64,000 nt of DNA from Adiantum capillus-veneris. Lineage: Eukaryota > Streptophyta > Polypodiopsida > Polypodiales > Pteridaceae. The DNA lies in the NCBI GenBank assembly GCA_014529385.2, contig CM043953.1:108508549-108572548 (forward strand). Direction: 5' to 3'. How positions within the stretch are numbered: the stretch's first letter is position 1; each line of letters starts with the position of its first letter. This document shows positions 44,128 through 57,000 of this stretch, piece after piece. The notes beneath the pieces are model-generated. The model saw only the letters and a program-made list of their open reading frames with translations. It was not told the DNA's origin and searched no databases. A program made the translations under genes and the position numbers.

Positions 44128-44628
44128 CTAGAAGGCAATCTTGCCTTTTTCCCTTGCCTCTCTAATCTCCGGCATTACCTCCTGCATATGATCAATCTGC
44201 GAGAGGGTAAGATCATCCCTGAGAATGATGCACCTCTTCTTAAGAGTTGGCCTTTTCTTCAAAAAGTCCTTCGCTTCCATGGAGGGAAAATGAAGGATAA
44301 GTGCCCTTTCCTTCGTGGTTCCCCCATTGCTTCCATTTTTCTTGCTGCCTACTCTCCAAGCTCTTGTGTGCATTGGTTCATGAACCCCCATCAGGGCCAT
44401 GAGTTCTTTTACTTCTTCATCCACATTGTCTTTAAGGCCGCAAATTCTCACATCCAAAGCGCGCACCCGTCTTCTTTGCTCCTCCTCTAATGTCCGATTA
44501 ATGATAGTGGGTGTGGGCGTGGACGTGATTTCTTTGCCTTTCCCTTTCTTGGCAACCTCGATCCATTTTTCGGCTTCATCTACCTTCTGTTGAGTATTTG
44601 TGATAACATCCACCCACAAAGTCGTCAT
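44128..44628 (-). CDS. LINE ORF1 protein (166 aa)
   Basis: A charged, probably coiled-coil N-terminal part is followed by an RRM-like domain: VRALDVRICGLKDNVDEEV and RALILHFPSMEAKDFLKKR. The C-terminal block IILRDDLTLSQIDHM is typical of L1-type ORF1p. ORF1p binds element RNA and forms the transposition complex. The ORF starts with ATG at 44628, but the protein frame probably began further upstream, where the LINE sequence continues to 44900 with stops. It ends with TAG at 44128, created where the inserted sequence duplicates the ORF1 end. Confidence 0.72.
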   Translation of the reverse strand: MTTLWVDVITNTQQKVDEAEKWIEVAKKGKGKEITSTPTPTIINRTLEEEQRRRVRALDVRICGLKDNVDEEVKELMALMGVHEPMHTRAWRVGSKKNGSNGGTTKERALILHFPSMEAKDFLKKRPTLKKRCIILRDDLTLSQIDHMQEVMPEIREAREKGKIAF

Positions 44629-44896
44629 TTCTTTGTGCTACTCTTCTCCCTCTTTGATAGCCCGTACTTACTCTTTGATTGTGTCTAGTTCTTCTATTAC
44701 TGAGGGTTGCAATTCTCCTTTTTCAAATGTGTTTCCTGATCGTGTGTCAACGAGATCCTTCTTGAGTGACATAATTTTCTTCATCTTGAGCCGTTACACT
44801 GTCTTCCAGTGCACTTATTTACTTTCTTGGATCGTGTGCCAGCAAGATCTTTCTTGAGTGACATAATTTCTTCATCTTGAGCTATCACACGGTCTT

Positions 44897-44900
<4 letters not shown>

Positions 44901-44931
<31 letters not shown>
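44901..44931. repeat. (AG)n tract at LINE copy 1 5' end
   Basis: 31 bp; reads (TC)n on the LINE sense strand, like the tract preceding LINE copy 2. Confidence 0.95.
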
Positions 44932-44936
<5 letters not shown>

Positions 44937-45099
44937 CACTTGCAAAATGTAGTACAAAGTGTGAGCTTCAATTTATCTTATTTTATTATTAGAGAATGAT
45001 TGATAGCATGGTACTTAAGCTAGTGGATGGTGGAAGGTTGGATATTACCAATCAAAGCACAATGGCCCTTTACCAGCCACCTCCCACTCAAAGGAGATG

Positions 45100-47350
45100 T
45101 TTGCTTAAGCAATCTATGGACATATATTCAATGTGTATAGAGTTCATATCTCTACACAATGACCATAAGCATTTGACATTGTGCAAACCTATCAAAGGAC
45201 ATTTTGTAAGAAGATCTACACAACTATGATATACTTAGTGTCATGAACCTCAAGATTGAAGTGATACTTCACATCAGTGCTTCATCATTGCAAATTTTGG
45301 ATTTTTTGCAGTTGGATAACACAGGGACTATCATAATGCAAAATTAGAACATTTACAACAATGCCCAAAACTCCCTCTAGATGAGTGATTCCTTGCTTGC
45401 CTCTAGTGTAGAAACATATTTAGTTTTTGTGGTAGGCTGAGAAGTAAATCTTCCAAACAAGCTCACCGTAAAACTACACCGTAAGTAACTACAAAGACAT
45501 GTTCCAAATAGACCTTTTGATGTCAATACTCCTTGCATATATTATGCATTTGTAAAACCAATGACACATGCTACTTTGCCTCCAAAGATATTGCACAGCT
45601 TCTTTGTGCCATTTATGTAGCTTATCATGCCTTTTAGTGCCTCCCAATCCTTCTTGCTAGGATTTTCTATAAGTTTGCTAATGACTTCCACTACAAAGTG
45701 CAATGCCTCCACAAGCCCCAATCGTGGTTTTCCTCAAAGAACCAATAGAAGATGAATAAAGAATCTTGGCCATCAAAACCATGTTTCTCCTTATACTTGA
45801 GACAATTCTCTTGGCTAATTTTTTCATATAGAGGCAATGCACATAGTGCATGCCAAAAATATGTTTTGACTCAGCCAAAGCCTTCATATCAAAGTTCTCA
45901 TGCAACTTTGTCCTAAAAAATATTATTCTCGGCTATAAGTAATCATTTGTGTGAAAGATCAAGATTAAATGTTTACAATACATAAATTTCTTATGAAGAG
46001 TCAAAGATTAAATTTTCTCAAAATTTTCCTTCTGTGACCTTGAGAGTTTACAAATGCACCAGCTTGTGACACCATCCCTTCATGCCTACTTCAAACAAGA
46101 ATGCTCCTAAGCTTACACACCAAGTTCTCTTGCCTTTAGCAAAAGAATTCAATGATTGTTGCTTGCATGCAAATGTCCTCATGAAGATCCCTAAAAATGA
46201 CATCTTGAATCCATATAAACAAGGTCCATCTCCTCTCTAGAAAAGAAAAATTAACAAACTACACGAAGAGTATCTGTTGAATATAGGTGAGAATATCTCA
46301 TCAAAGTTTACACCATTCTACTGCTCAAACTCTTTAGGAACCAATCTCACATTAAAGTTAAAAATTTTGTAACTTGGTGGGATCTTAAATTTGTAACCAA
46401 TTTATACGCTAAAGAATTCTTCCCTTTTGGCAAAGGTACAAAGTCCACAATCAACATGAAATAATCAAGAGACAAAAAATATTTATAAGGACATGACATT
46501 CTAATAGACATTTGTAACAAGTCGCATTATCGCCATGTGGTTTTGCTCCATCATCATTCATAATGAGAAGATTTTCAACTTGCATTTGTCAACATTGTTG
46601 CCCAAAATTCGACATGTTTGGCACTATGATATGCTTAGTTACATCCTCTTGGATTCCCACTCTGTGTACCTTAATAATTGATTAGGCTTCTTATGCATAT
46701 TATTTTCCATCAAAATAAATTCAATTACTTCTACACAATCTTTCTAGCTTTCAAATTCAATAGATGATAACCCATGTTATCACTTTCCATTATTAGAATA
46801 ATTTATTTCCTTGACTTTGAGGGCAACATATTCCACATTTTCTTTTGCAGCATGAAGGAAAGGTTCACAGCTAGAGAATCTAGCATGCACATAAGTAGGT
46901 GGCGCTTCAAACCCTACCTTTCTAGAACCTTCTTACCTGAGGCTCATTTACGGGATCTCTATCGATAAGATCTTTTAGAGGGAATCTATTGATAAGATAA
47001 AACTTTTTAGCAACAAATTTAGCACAAAACCCATCAAGCATTTATGCATTGGACAATACACTGCACACTTCAATAGATTTATCATGCTCGTAGATATACC
47101 ATTATATGATGGATTATATGCACCAACTACTTCTCTTTTGATTTATGGAAATTCCTAAAATAATTGTTTTGTTGGCAACATCATTCTTGAACTTACAAAA
47201 TCATGCATGCTCTCTACAATGCTTTGTAGAAGACCTTTTAAAATGACTCGTCTTTTTAAACTTCTGTATGGATCCATCCATGTAGGTCCCAAAGTTTGAA
47301 TGAAGGTAATGCCTACCCATGAGATATGATGGGGGTTGCGCATGTGTGCG
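45100..47350 (-). pseudogene. Decayed Ty1/copia pol
   Basis: Fragments in the right order on the minus strand are: an integrase piece near 46970-47080 (KFYLINRFPLKDL), RT near 46460-46010 (NFDEIFSP and ENLVCKL), then NFDMKALAESKHIFGM near 45905-45840. RNase H-side blocks at 45640-45400 include WEALKGMISYINGTKKLC. Every block is separated by stops and frameshifts. No LTRs or gag of this copy were recognised. Confidence 0.65.
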
Positions 47351-48241
47351 TGTAGTTTGGTTCAAATCTTGAACCAAACTTCACCTCAGCTCTTTCTTTA
47401 TCCCAATGCCACAAACCACATTTTGAGCACTTGTGTCAATGCAATTGCCTTGTTAAAAAGGATTATTTGAAGCACAATGGACGAGAAAAGTCCAGAGTTC
47501 AAACAGAAATTTCATACAAACTTCAAAAGTGGAAAGCTAAGGATCGCTCAATCTACATGCATCTCACATGAAATCATAACTAATTGCACTTGTCAAAACT
47601 ACAATTGAGCTACACAACCAACTTTAGCGCAGAGATTGCACGACACGTCTATGGCAAGGCATTTTTACCTTTTATTGATCTCTGAGAGGGATTTCCAGAC
47701 CACTACAAAAAGGCATGGTCACTGTTTTAATGAAAACATTTCAATGACTCCTACCGCACAAAAGGTATCAAATTGGTAAGCTTGAAGATAGCATTTGAGG
47801 ATGTGAAGACATATTCACATCTGGTATCCTCCATCATGCCTTGTGGTACCATGAAAAACCCATATACATGTACTCTCTGTAGTTGGCGCATTATCTTGCA
47901 TTGGTATGCTATTTTATAGCTATTATACGTAATTGGGCTCTAAAGGTCACTCAGCAGATTGTAAATAAATAGTCTGCAGTTGTCAAGCAATAACTTGAGA
48001 AATGACATTTATGAGCATATGATCTATACACCGTGTTTAACTTTTATCTTTGACAAGCAAAGGCTAGATGGATACCATATAAGAAAGCAACTAAATTTTT
48101 TTCCCAAGGTGACAAAGCCTCGGAAACAGAGAGCTGGCTGTCATATGTCACAAAATTATGTACATACAATTGAATGTTTTTTTACTGTACATACAAGGGA
48201 TAGATCTAAAAATGCAGCTTGCCTTCACGTACATCTGTTAA
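47351..48241. other. No gene recognised; probable downstream flank of POLH
   Basis: No ORF with a family resemblance. The right part could hold the POLH 3' untranslated region or its polyadenylation signal, but I could not fix either. Confidence 0.4.
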
Positions 48242-48434
48242 TTGCTATATTACTTGCATTATCCTCTATAACAAGATAGACCCAGGGCTCACCTATGTAA
48301 CAAGAAGACATCAAGGCCATATCTTTGAACAACACCTGCTTTGCTGTATTACTTGCATTATCCTCTATAACAAGATAGACCCAGGGCTCCCCTATGTAAC
48401 AAGAAGACATCAAGGCCATCTTTGAACAACACCT
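48242..48434. repeat. Tandem duplication, period 99 bp, downstream of POLH
   Basis: 48242-48340 and 48341-48434 share ATTACTTGCATTATCCTCTA and following sequence with only a few differences and a 2 bp gap. It lies about 340 bp downstream of the POLH stop on the minus strand, so it may be in the 3' untranslated region. Confidence 0.88.
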
Positions 48435-48776
48435 TAGTTCTGACATTCTTGTCCTGCCTAGCAGTTTCCACTTCAATCAAATGACAAGAGGGTTCCTCAT
48501 AGTATCTTGCCATTAGTAGTCAGCAGAACAGGAAATTCTATCCTTGAAAAAAATGCGTCAAAGCCACCACAAAAGAGCCTTCAGATGCAACGAATGACCT
48601 GCACTTCACTCTGCAACGCTGTGCATACCGTTTCCTGATAAGGTCAATTGACCATGGCAATCTGGAAAATGTCCAATCAGGTCAAATGCTGTGCAATCTT
48701 TCATTGATGCATTCAACTTTGGGCTGTTGCCGAAAAGCTCCTCCAAGCTTGCTTTCTTTCAGTGCATAAAAAGAAC

Positions 48777-49862
48777 TCAAGCATTAGCATTATTGCCTCT
48801 AGCCAATGAAGCATTCTTGAAAAAGTCTCCAATGGTCGACTTCCTTGATCGTTTGAATCCCAAGCTCCTACAAAGCTCTTCTTGTATCTCCTCTGGCAGC
48901 TCAGAGAATACCTCCCTATCAATGTCACCCTCCTTATATTCCCAATTATGGTGATATTGAGATTGAGTCGGTCTCGCGCTTGGTGAAGGAGTGGACAGCT
49001 TGCGATCCCATACATCCTTAAGCTTCAAATTGCGAGATATTTGCTGACGACTTTCTGCCACAGGATCTTCTTGGAATGTTTGAAATTCGCTTCCATTTGT
49101 GTCCACTTCTTTGTACCGAGTTACAAGAGGACCATCAGCTGTTTGTATATTGTTGTAACTGGTAGTACATGTAGCCTCAGAAGCTGCTGCTATTGCGAGA
49201 GATGCTTCCTGCTCTAAAGCTTCCACCACTGTAAGAGGATCTTCCTGCTCTACTGGTGAACAATCCATAATCAATTCCTGACCTTCTGAACTCTTCTGGT
49301 CTGTGTCTGTATTTGTCTTGATATTAAAAGTATTTACTTCACACTGGCCTGAGCTTGATGCAGGCAGTTGCAAGGCACATGGATCTTGATATACATGCCT
49401 CAGCTCCCCAAAAGCTGGTGTGCACATGACATCACTCTCTTGCGCATCCGTTGTGGGAATAACACTTTCAGTTGCTGGCTGATCATGGCCATGTGACTCA
49501 TCACCCCCTTCATTAAAAAAATGCTTGTTAGTGCAAAAATCACAGATTTGTGTTGATATTAAACCTGTTGATTCCAATAATGTCCTACTACCTTTCTCAG
49601 GACCGTCAATGGGTAAGCGCGAGCTTTTACACTCTGCAAGCATGAAAGGTTCTAAATCCATATTCACTCCCCAGGCGTCGGGATTGTTACATGAATAGTA
49701 ATTGGTTTCATTATCATTTTCTGGGCCTTCGCATGGAGACAACGGTGCATCCAGGTCCAAAATGCTAGATGATGATAAAGGCGAACTAGGACCACCTTTT
49801 TCTTGTGAGATACAGGCTGGAGAAGTTGGTGATGAAAAGAAATGTGTAATAGGGTTCACACC
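48777..49862 (-). CDS. POLH: POLH last exon (tail, UBM, PIP box)
   Basis: The acceptor CAG precedes 49862 and the stop TGA is at 48777-48779. The first 280 residues are poorly conserved and rich in Ser, Glu and Asp. Trp-Glu-Tyr-Lys leads into the UBM with the invariant Leu-Pro pair, and the PIP box (Ile-Gly-Asp-Phe-Phe) lies 16 residues before the end. These bind monoubiquitin and PCNA respectively, recruiting the polymerase to stalled forks. Confidence 0.9.
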   Translation of the reverse strand, partial: GVNPITHFFSSPTSPACISQEKGGPSSPLSSSSILDLDAPLSPCEGPENDNETNYYSCNNPDAWGVNMDLEPFMLAECKSSRLPIDGPEKGSRTLLESTGLISTQICDFCTNKHFFNEGGDESHGHDQPATESVIPTTDAQESDVMCTPAFGELRHVYQDPCALQLPASSSGQCEVNTFNIKTNTDTDQKSSEGQELIMDCSPVEQEDPLTVVEALEQEASLAIAAASEATCTTSYNNIQTADGPLVTRYKEVDTNGSEFQTFQEDPVAESRQQISRNLKLKDVWDRKLSTPSPSARPTQSQYHHNWEYKEGDIDREVFSELPEEIQEELCRSLGFKRSRKSTIGDFFKNASLARGNNANA

Positions 49863-51014
49863 CTGCCAAAAACAATAGACAAGAGTTATTTTCTTTGCAA
49901 TTTGATTTCCTTTCTTATGTGCACTGCTTTAATACCTACTTACAGAAGGAATTGCCCATATATTGGAAGCTCCAATGAATAATGATGTAACTGCCCAAGC
50001 ACCACTACCTCTGTTTTTGGGTGACACCTTGTTTTGAGCCAAATAATCATTTAAACCCCGTTCAAAAAGCCTGAATGCATCTGAAGCAACTTTTTCTTTT
50101 CCGAAGCGTAGTACACACGATTTCGAAGGAAATTTGTGGTCCTCATTTGCTTTGTACCCCTGCAAAATCCATTGCAAAGCATTCATGGTAAATTTATGCG
50201 TAGAATCTTCTTCATGCGTGGGTGTATTTTGATAAAGGATTACACAAGTCTCAATAATAGCCGACCCAATGAAACAGTCCAAAGCTATGGAAACTAAGCT
50301 AAGAAAGGCAAAAAACCGAGAGGCCATCCATCAAGTGACTGAACAAAAGGGACCTCTGACAAACCTGATTGTAGTCAAAGTGGCAGCAGAGGAATCTAAC
50401 AAGAACATCTCATCTGCATCTTTCCCCTGGCAATGAACACCTAAGCATGGCATCTGCTGTAGCCAAGTCACCGTGACAAAACTAGCAAGGAATCCTGCTC
50501 TAGGTATCAAGGGAGCAAACCGTTCTCTAAATGGTGTGTGCTTGAGAAAAGTCCTACTGTGTTTCGATGACTCAACCATCTGCCTGTGTCAGTGACAACA
50601 CTGACAACGCAGCTAGCGGCCCGGCAATTGGCAAGTCACTGATAAGGTGGTGAAACAAACACCACCACCACGAACTGAACTGAAACAGGAAACACTTGAA
50701 CTCAAGTACCACAAGGGGCATTGAACTTAGGGTCACCGCATCTGAGTGGGGAACTCCATCCCATGCCCCTTACCGTACTTCTTTTGATTGAGGTATGAGG
50801 GAATGGACGAACAAGGTTGGTGGCCGAGATAGCAGAGCAACAATGAAACTACTTACATGATTTGTTCCTGCATGCAATGTAAGAAGATGAGCCATTCGGT
50901 GGTTTTGTTGAAGGTCAACATCAAGTCGTTCTTGCAACTCCATTGCCAACTCTCTGATCCAATGCTTAACCTGTACATAAAATAAAATGTGAAATATATT
51001 AGGCACAAAAAATT

Positions 51015-51065
<51 letters not shown>

Positions 51066-54000
51066 ACACTCAAAGAGGGAGAGCTTCAAACCTCAGTAAT
51101 TGAAGAACTCAGCATGATAAAAGAACAAGTGCGGCCCATCAAAGAAGGGGAGGAGCAACACAAAGATTGACGACTTCTTGGGTGGATGTTATTACAAAGA
51201 CCCAACAGAAATCGAAACGAGGCCGAGAAATGGATAGAGATCGCCAAGAAAAGAAAAGGCAAGGAAACAACCCCCACACCTAGAAGAGGAGCGAAGGAGG
51301 CGTGAGAATGCCTTACATGTGAGGATTTGTGGCCTCAAAGGCCAAGATAATGTTGATGAAGACGCATACGAGGGCTTGGAGAGTGGGTAATATAAAAAGT
51401 GGAAGCAAGGGGAAACCCTCAAAGGAAAGGGCACTTATCCTTCGTTTCCCCTCCATGGAAGCCCATAACAACTTTTTGCAGAAGAGACCAACTCTTAAGA
51501 AGATGGCGTCTTTCCTCGAGATGATCTCACACTCAAATGCAGGAGGTAATGCCAGATATTAGGGCGGCTAGGGAAAAAGGTAAGATTCTTTTTACCGAGA
51601 TGGAAGGGTGGTGATATTGGAGCGACACTCCACATGACGGTGCGAGACCTATGGGACCACATCAAAGATGGCAGCATGGAATTGTAATGGGTCACTTTGT
51701 CTTGATGTAGGGGCATTTGACGACAGCTTTACGGGGAGAGACATCGTCTTTTACTTAGAGACACACCACGCACCAGGACAGCTTATGCCATATGTGACTG
51801 GATATAGGTGGGAGACAGCTTGTCGAGCAAAGACGAGATCAAAGCACAAAGGCAAAGGATCAGGAGGAGTAGAAGTCCTATTCAGAGAGGAGCTACAGCC
51901 GCTTGTGCACATTGTTCGGAGTAATGATCAGGCTAGATACATGTGGGTGAGATGGAGTAGGAGTCCTATTCACAGAGGAGTCACCCCCTTGTGCACATTG
52001 TTCGGAGAAATGATCAGGCCAGATACATGTGGGTGAGATTGAGGGCTGAGACAGACAGATTCTTGTACATTGCCATATGTTACTTTGCTCCCACTACATC
52101 AGTGTATGCCGCACCTAGAGGAAAATCCCCTTTCTCTATATTAGACGAAGACATATGGGAGTTTCCAAATGATATTCTGTTGATCTCAGATTCGCTTGAG
52201 GGGATGCAACGACACTGCGTTGCACACATTTGCTAGTGATAGCAGTTTGTCGGTGAACCTTGGCAAGACCAAAAGTTAAGGTGTTTAACACCACAGCACA
52301 GTGGCATTTCTTGGCCTCCCTAAGAGCTTTCCTTTCTTCAAAGCTTTTGCCAGAAAAATGCCTTTTTTGTGCTTGTCGTCGTCCCAAAGAAGATTTAGAC
52401 TGCCTCTTGGACGTGTCAGCTTCTTCATTGGAGGACTTCTTTGTGGGAGGCACAGAAGGCTTTGCTACAACATTTCCCTTGGCTGAAAACTGTTCGCCCT
52501 GGGACCCTTTCTTGTGGCTATTAAATCCATCGGAATCTCCCTTCGACAAATTGCTGGCGACTCTTGCATTCTCAATCAACTGGAACATATTCTTGACGAT
52601 AGTCTTTGTGCAGTAGTCCCTGCTTTTCTTGGGCAATCCGCACCAGTACTTCTCAGTCTATTCTGACAATGGCACAAATCTGTAAGAGGTGACTAACAAC
52701 AGTGCGGTCCAAAACTGTTTATTGTACTCTTCCAGATTCACACACTGTTCAACATTCAACTCGTGCCATTCTGTCATCACATCCACCTTGAAAGTGTTTG
52801 TCAGCCATGCAGGCGCTAAAAGCTGTTTGAATTGGACCCACGTTGTTGGGGCTTGACCTTGGTTCAGCAATGCGATCCACCATTGAAGCGCATTCCCTTT
52901 CAAGAAATTGGCAGCCCTGCGTATCTTTGAAGATTCCGTGAAGTTTCCTCCGGCATAAGCTGCATCAAACTGCTGTATGAAGGTTAAAGACTTCAGTTGA
53001 TCTTCAATTCCTCTGAAAGTTTCAAACTTCACCTTCTACCCACCTTCCTTGTAATCCTTAGGCTGACTCAAAGGAGCCACATTATCATAAACAGGTGCCT
53101 GCAAAAAGTGGTGCTCCACGATTGCCCATTCCAGCACTCGCATCACCTGTTTTACCTGTCATATCTGCATTTTGGACGTATGGCTGCGAAAAACCAACCA
53201 TATCAAATTGTGTTCCAAGCACTCTAAATTGAAATCCTGGTTGGACACCCATGTTCGCGTACATAGGGTTACCCATGCCTGTTTGCATTGTCCCGAACAC
53301 ATTCCCTAGCATATAACTTGTGGAAGGTCCACCCATAGCTTGTAATGGAAGGGTCTGATGCATAGCCTGTTCAGTACTCCCTTGACCATTCACAAACGGT
53401 TCATATCCAGCTAAAGCAAGTTGCTTTGGATCATTGGACACCATTGGTTGCTCAACCACATGGGCTTTCCCTCGAGCATCATGAGTCCTCTGCGCATTGG
53501 CAATCTCCTTTTCTTGCAACGGCTCAATCATGCCTTGTGTAGGAGGCTGAAAACCCTGTGTAGGAGCCTGTATGAACTCTTGCATCCTTGGGTTGCTAGC
53601 CAATTGCTGAAACATGTCCATGCAGCAACGCAGTTGAGCTCTAAACAACCTGTCCTCTTCTTGAAGAGTTGAAGGAACTTTCTCTGTGCTATGTGAGGAA
53701 GATCCCTCTTCAGGTACTTGGTCTCTCTTCTCTGCCATAACAACAAGCTCTGTGTTGCTTTCACCCACAACAATCCACGCTGCACTTTTTGACGAAAAAG
53801 TGTCTATCCCGTCGATGAAACCATATAACAGTCATGTACAACATAGAGGGTGGTACTATTTCAATTTACCTGTTATCTTTACACAGAGCATTGTGAAGAA
53901 AAGAAAACACAGTTGTGTCCAACGACTAGAATGTCACTGCGCACACAAGACCAACACCCTCTAGGCCCCAAAAGTTGGCGCCCCTTTTGGTATTTCTTCA

Positions 54001-57000
54001 TTCAATTAACAGTTGACGATCCGTACACTTAGACCAAACTCTCACAAGGCTGTCCAAACCTGGCGAGGGCTGAAAACGCAGGTTTGTGACCTGGTTGCGG
54101 CAGCACAACGGCGCAAAAACCGCTGGAGGTCAAAAACACCTGTCTAGGACGGATTCCCTCACAATTTGGGAGCTTCTTGGTGAGTTGTAACAGAATTTCA
54201 GCGTGCTATATTTCTCTGTTTTTCTGTTGTCGGGTGCCCAAAACCCTGTACATGCATCCCAAGGCTGTCACGGAGCTGCCCTTGTGTTCCCTTGCAGTTT
54301 AGGTGCAAAACCCTAAACCTGCAGAAAAACACAGCAGGCTGTAATTCTCTGTTTCGAATCGTTTTTAGCGGAGCGAACACGCCTACGCGCGTCCCAAGGG
54401 CTCCCGAACGCAATGGGACAGTTCCCCTATGAATTGGACGAGTTTTCACGCGAGAAAACTCTCCAAACTCGCAATCTTCCGCGATGGAACTGTGCGTCCC
54501 TGTGGGGGATTAGCAGTTAGCTAATCCGGTTCCTGTTCAGAAGGCTCTTGCCTTGGCAAACGCAGATAAACCCCAAAATTGTACATATTCATCTGAGTAG
54601 CCCAACTAGTGGGACATTACCATATGTGCCAAATAGGAGAGAGAGATGCACGAGAGAAAATCATCGCGCTACATGAGACAGAGGAGAAGGCAAGCTTTCC
54701 ATTAAAGTTATCAAACTGCACCCACTACTCACACACACACTGTAGGTCACTTAATGAACCAAAAATCAGCCCGAGCCTCAAAATGGGCGCCCCTCTTGTT
54801 GAGGTGTCCTGCAGATGGCTCTCCTTCTACCAAGTAGGCTGTCCCTCCCGAGCCATTCGGCTCGTAGTAGCGAAAGTACTACCTAGAGAGTGTCGAGCTA
54901 CACATGAGGGTCTAGGCCCCTGTGTCGGAGGAGGGGTGTGGGATGGGTCGTGTGATGAGGCTCAAGACCCAACGGGGGAAGAGGGGGGAGCGAGAGGTGG
55001 GGGTGGGGGTGGAGGAGGGGGAGGGGGGGGGGGGGAGGTGGCGGTGGGGCTGAGGAGTCTGAAGGTGGGGGGTGATGAAGCTAAGGTGGAGGGAGACTCC
55101 TCAAGGAGTCCTGCTACAAGGGGTCGAAACGGTTCCCGGTTGGAACCCACTGCTGCTGGATGGCAAGAGGTCAGCCACCAGGGGGGAGGTGTGGCGAGCC
55201 CGTCCCTATCGACGGCGGCCGGGCACAGACTACCAGCCATCAGTTGGCTGGTCGCTGACCTCTATCGAAGTGGCAACCTGTGTGTCCTGGATTCCTGATT
55301 GCTGGGCATGTTCAGCCTTTGGGAGCTGAGCATGGGCTGCGTGTCGAGATCTTTGGCAAGAACACGCCTTCGCTAAGTGGCCCATCTGCCTGCAAATGGA
55401 ACACTGATTCGCGAGTCCCGAATACTCCACCCTCTGAAGTAACCGCCCACCACTCACCCTAGGTATGAGAACCACAGAGGGTATGAGTGTCACGAACCAG
55501 AACGCATACTATAGGAACACATGTAGCCTTGGTAGCAACTGAAGCTACCGTGCACGGGGTCTCCAAGATAGTCCTGATCTCAGTACCAATCCTGAAAAGA
55601 AGCGGAAGGTACTCTCTCCTATGGCCAGGGAAGCATACCAAAATGGGCAAATCTCCCTCCTCGACAAGAACATCCAAAGCTACGGTGCCACTGTCTGAAA
55701 TGATCCCTGACCGCTTGAATGGCCAACGGGCTCATCGAAATGACTTTGGTAGCCATCTCGGGAGTCTCAAACTCGATCTGATACTAACCTCACTCGATAA
55801 GTTGTATGTCGATGATCTTTCCCACCTCTGCTAAGAGACGGACCTGAAGGAGGTCACACACCTCGCCTCTGCTGGGTCAACTGCCAATGATGTTGCAGAT
55901 AACAGAGGTGAAGTGGAGGCGCTTCACCTCTACGGCAAGGCTCGCTTGCTCTGTTGGCCACAGAGCAAGTCGAATGGTGGGCTCTGCAGGGTCGGTCAAG
56001 GGGGCTTTGTCAGAGTCCCTCTGTGGCAAAGCATGAGTCTCCATTCGTGTCTATTGCTGTGGAAGAAGGCCAACGGTGGAGGTGTTGGAGCGGTTGCTGG
56101 CAAACTGAGAACAACCCACAAGCAATGTCGGGGGGGGGGGGGGGGGGGGGGGGGGAAGCTGGATGGCAATGGCAGACGGCGAGGGCTGGGCAGCACGCAG
56201 CTAGGGCTGGTGCGCAACGCGAGGAAGGAGGAGGGGGGAGGGGAGTGCAACGGAGAGGGGGGAAGGCAGATGCAAGGCGATGGGGAGAGGGTGCACAGGG
56301 CTAGCGGGAGTAGCAGCGAGCGTATGAGGCTCAAATACCAAAACTATCTCTTGGTTCTCGATCTCTCAGATCTCCTAACATATACATTTTTATCAAGTCG
56401 AAGAGGTGGAAAATTCTCCTCATTGTGTCATGAGAACAACAAGAGGAATCCATCTCTCTATAAATTGTATCAAAGTACAACAATGTCTACAAGAGCCTGA
56501 TAAGCCTCAATAGGCTTTGGAGAAGTAGGTGGTATAGCTTGAAGAAGAAGAAGCCTACACTGGTGGATCCTGTGGAGAAGGATCCCTTCGTCTATAAACC
56601 TTTAATACTGGAGGAGCCTTTGTCGCCTTTCCTCCTTTTCTTTGCTTCCCTCCTCCTAGCTCTCTCAGCTTTTGTACCCGAAACCGTTCGGTCCATCCTT
56701 CACTACCACAGTGATCTCAAGTATCATAACATACATAAAGCATCATCTTGTAGCCTCCCATATGTTCCATGGGACTACACAGCCCCTACGATGTGCTTGA
56801 AGCATGTCTCACATCCACCTCATCAGATCTCTATGTTGAATCCCCAAATAAGATGCAGTCCTCGTGCATAGCCACACTAACACAGTTGGAATCCTCCTGC
56901 ATAGCCACACTGACAAAGTTGGAGGATGAATCCAATCATCTTCCACAATGAACACTAAGGGAAGGTACCAAGAAATAGCTGACTCTGACCATACCAGCCT

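Noticed and set aside
54960-55298. Gly- and Pro-rich frames on either strand
   Set aside because: Caused by G tracts near 54995-55037; no conserved block.
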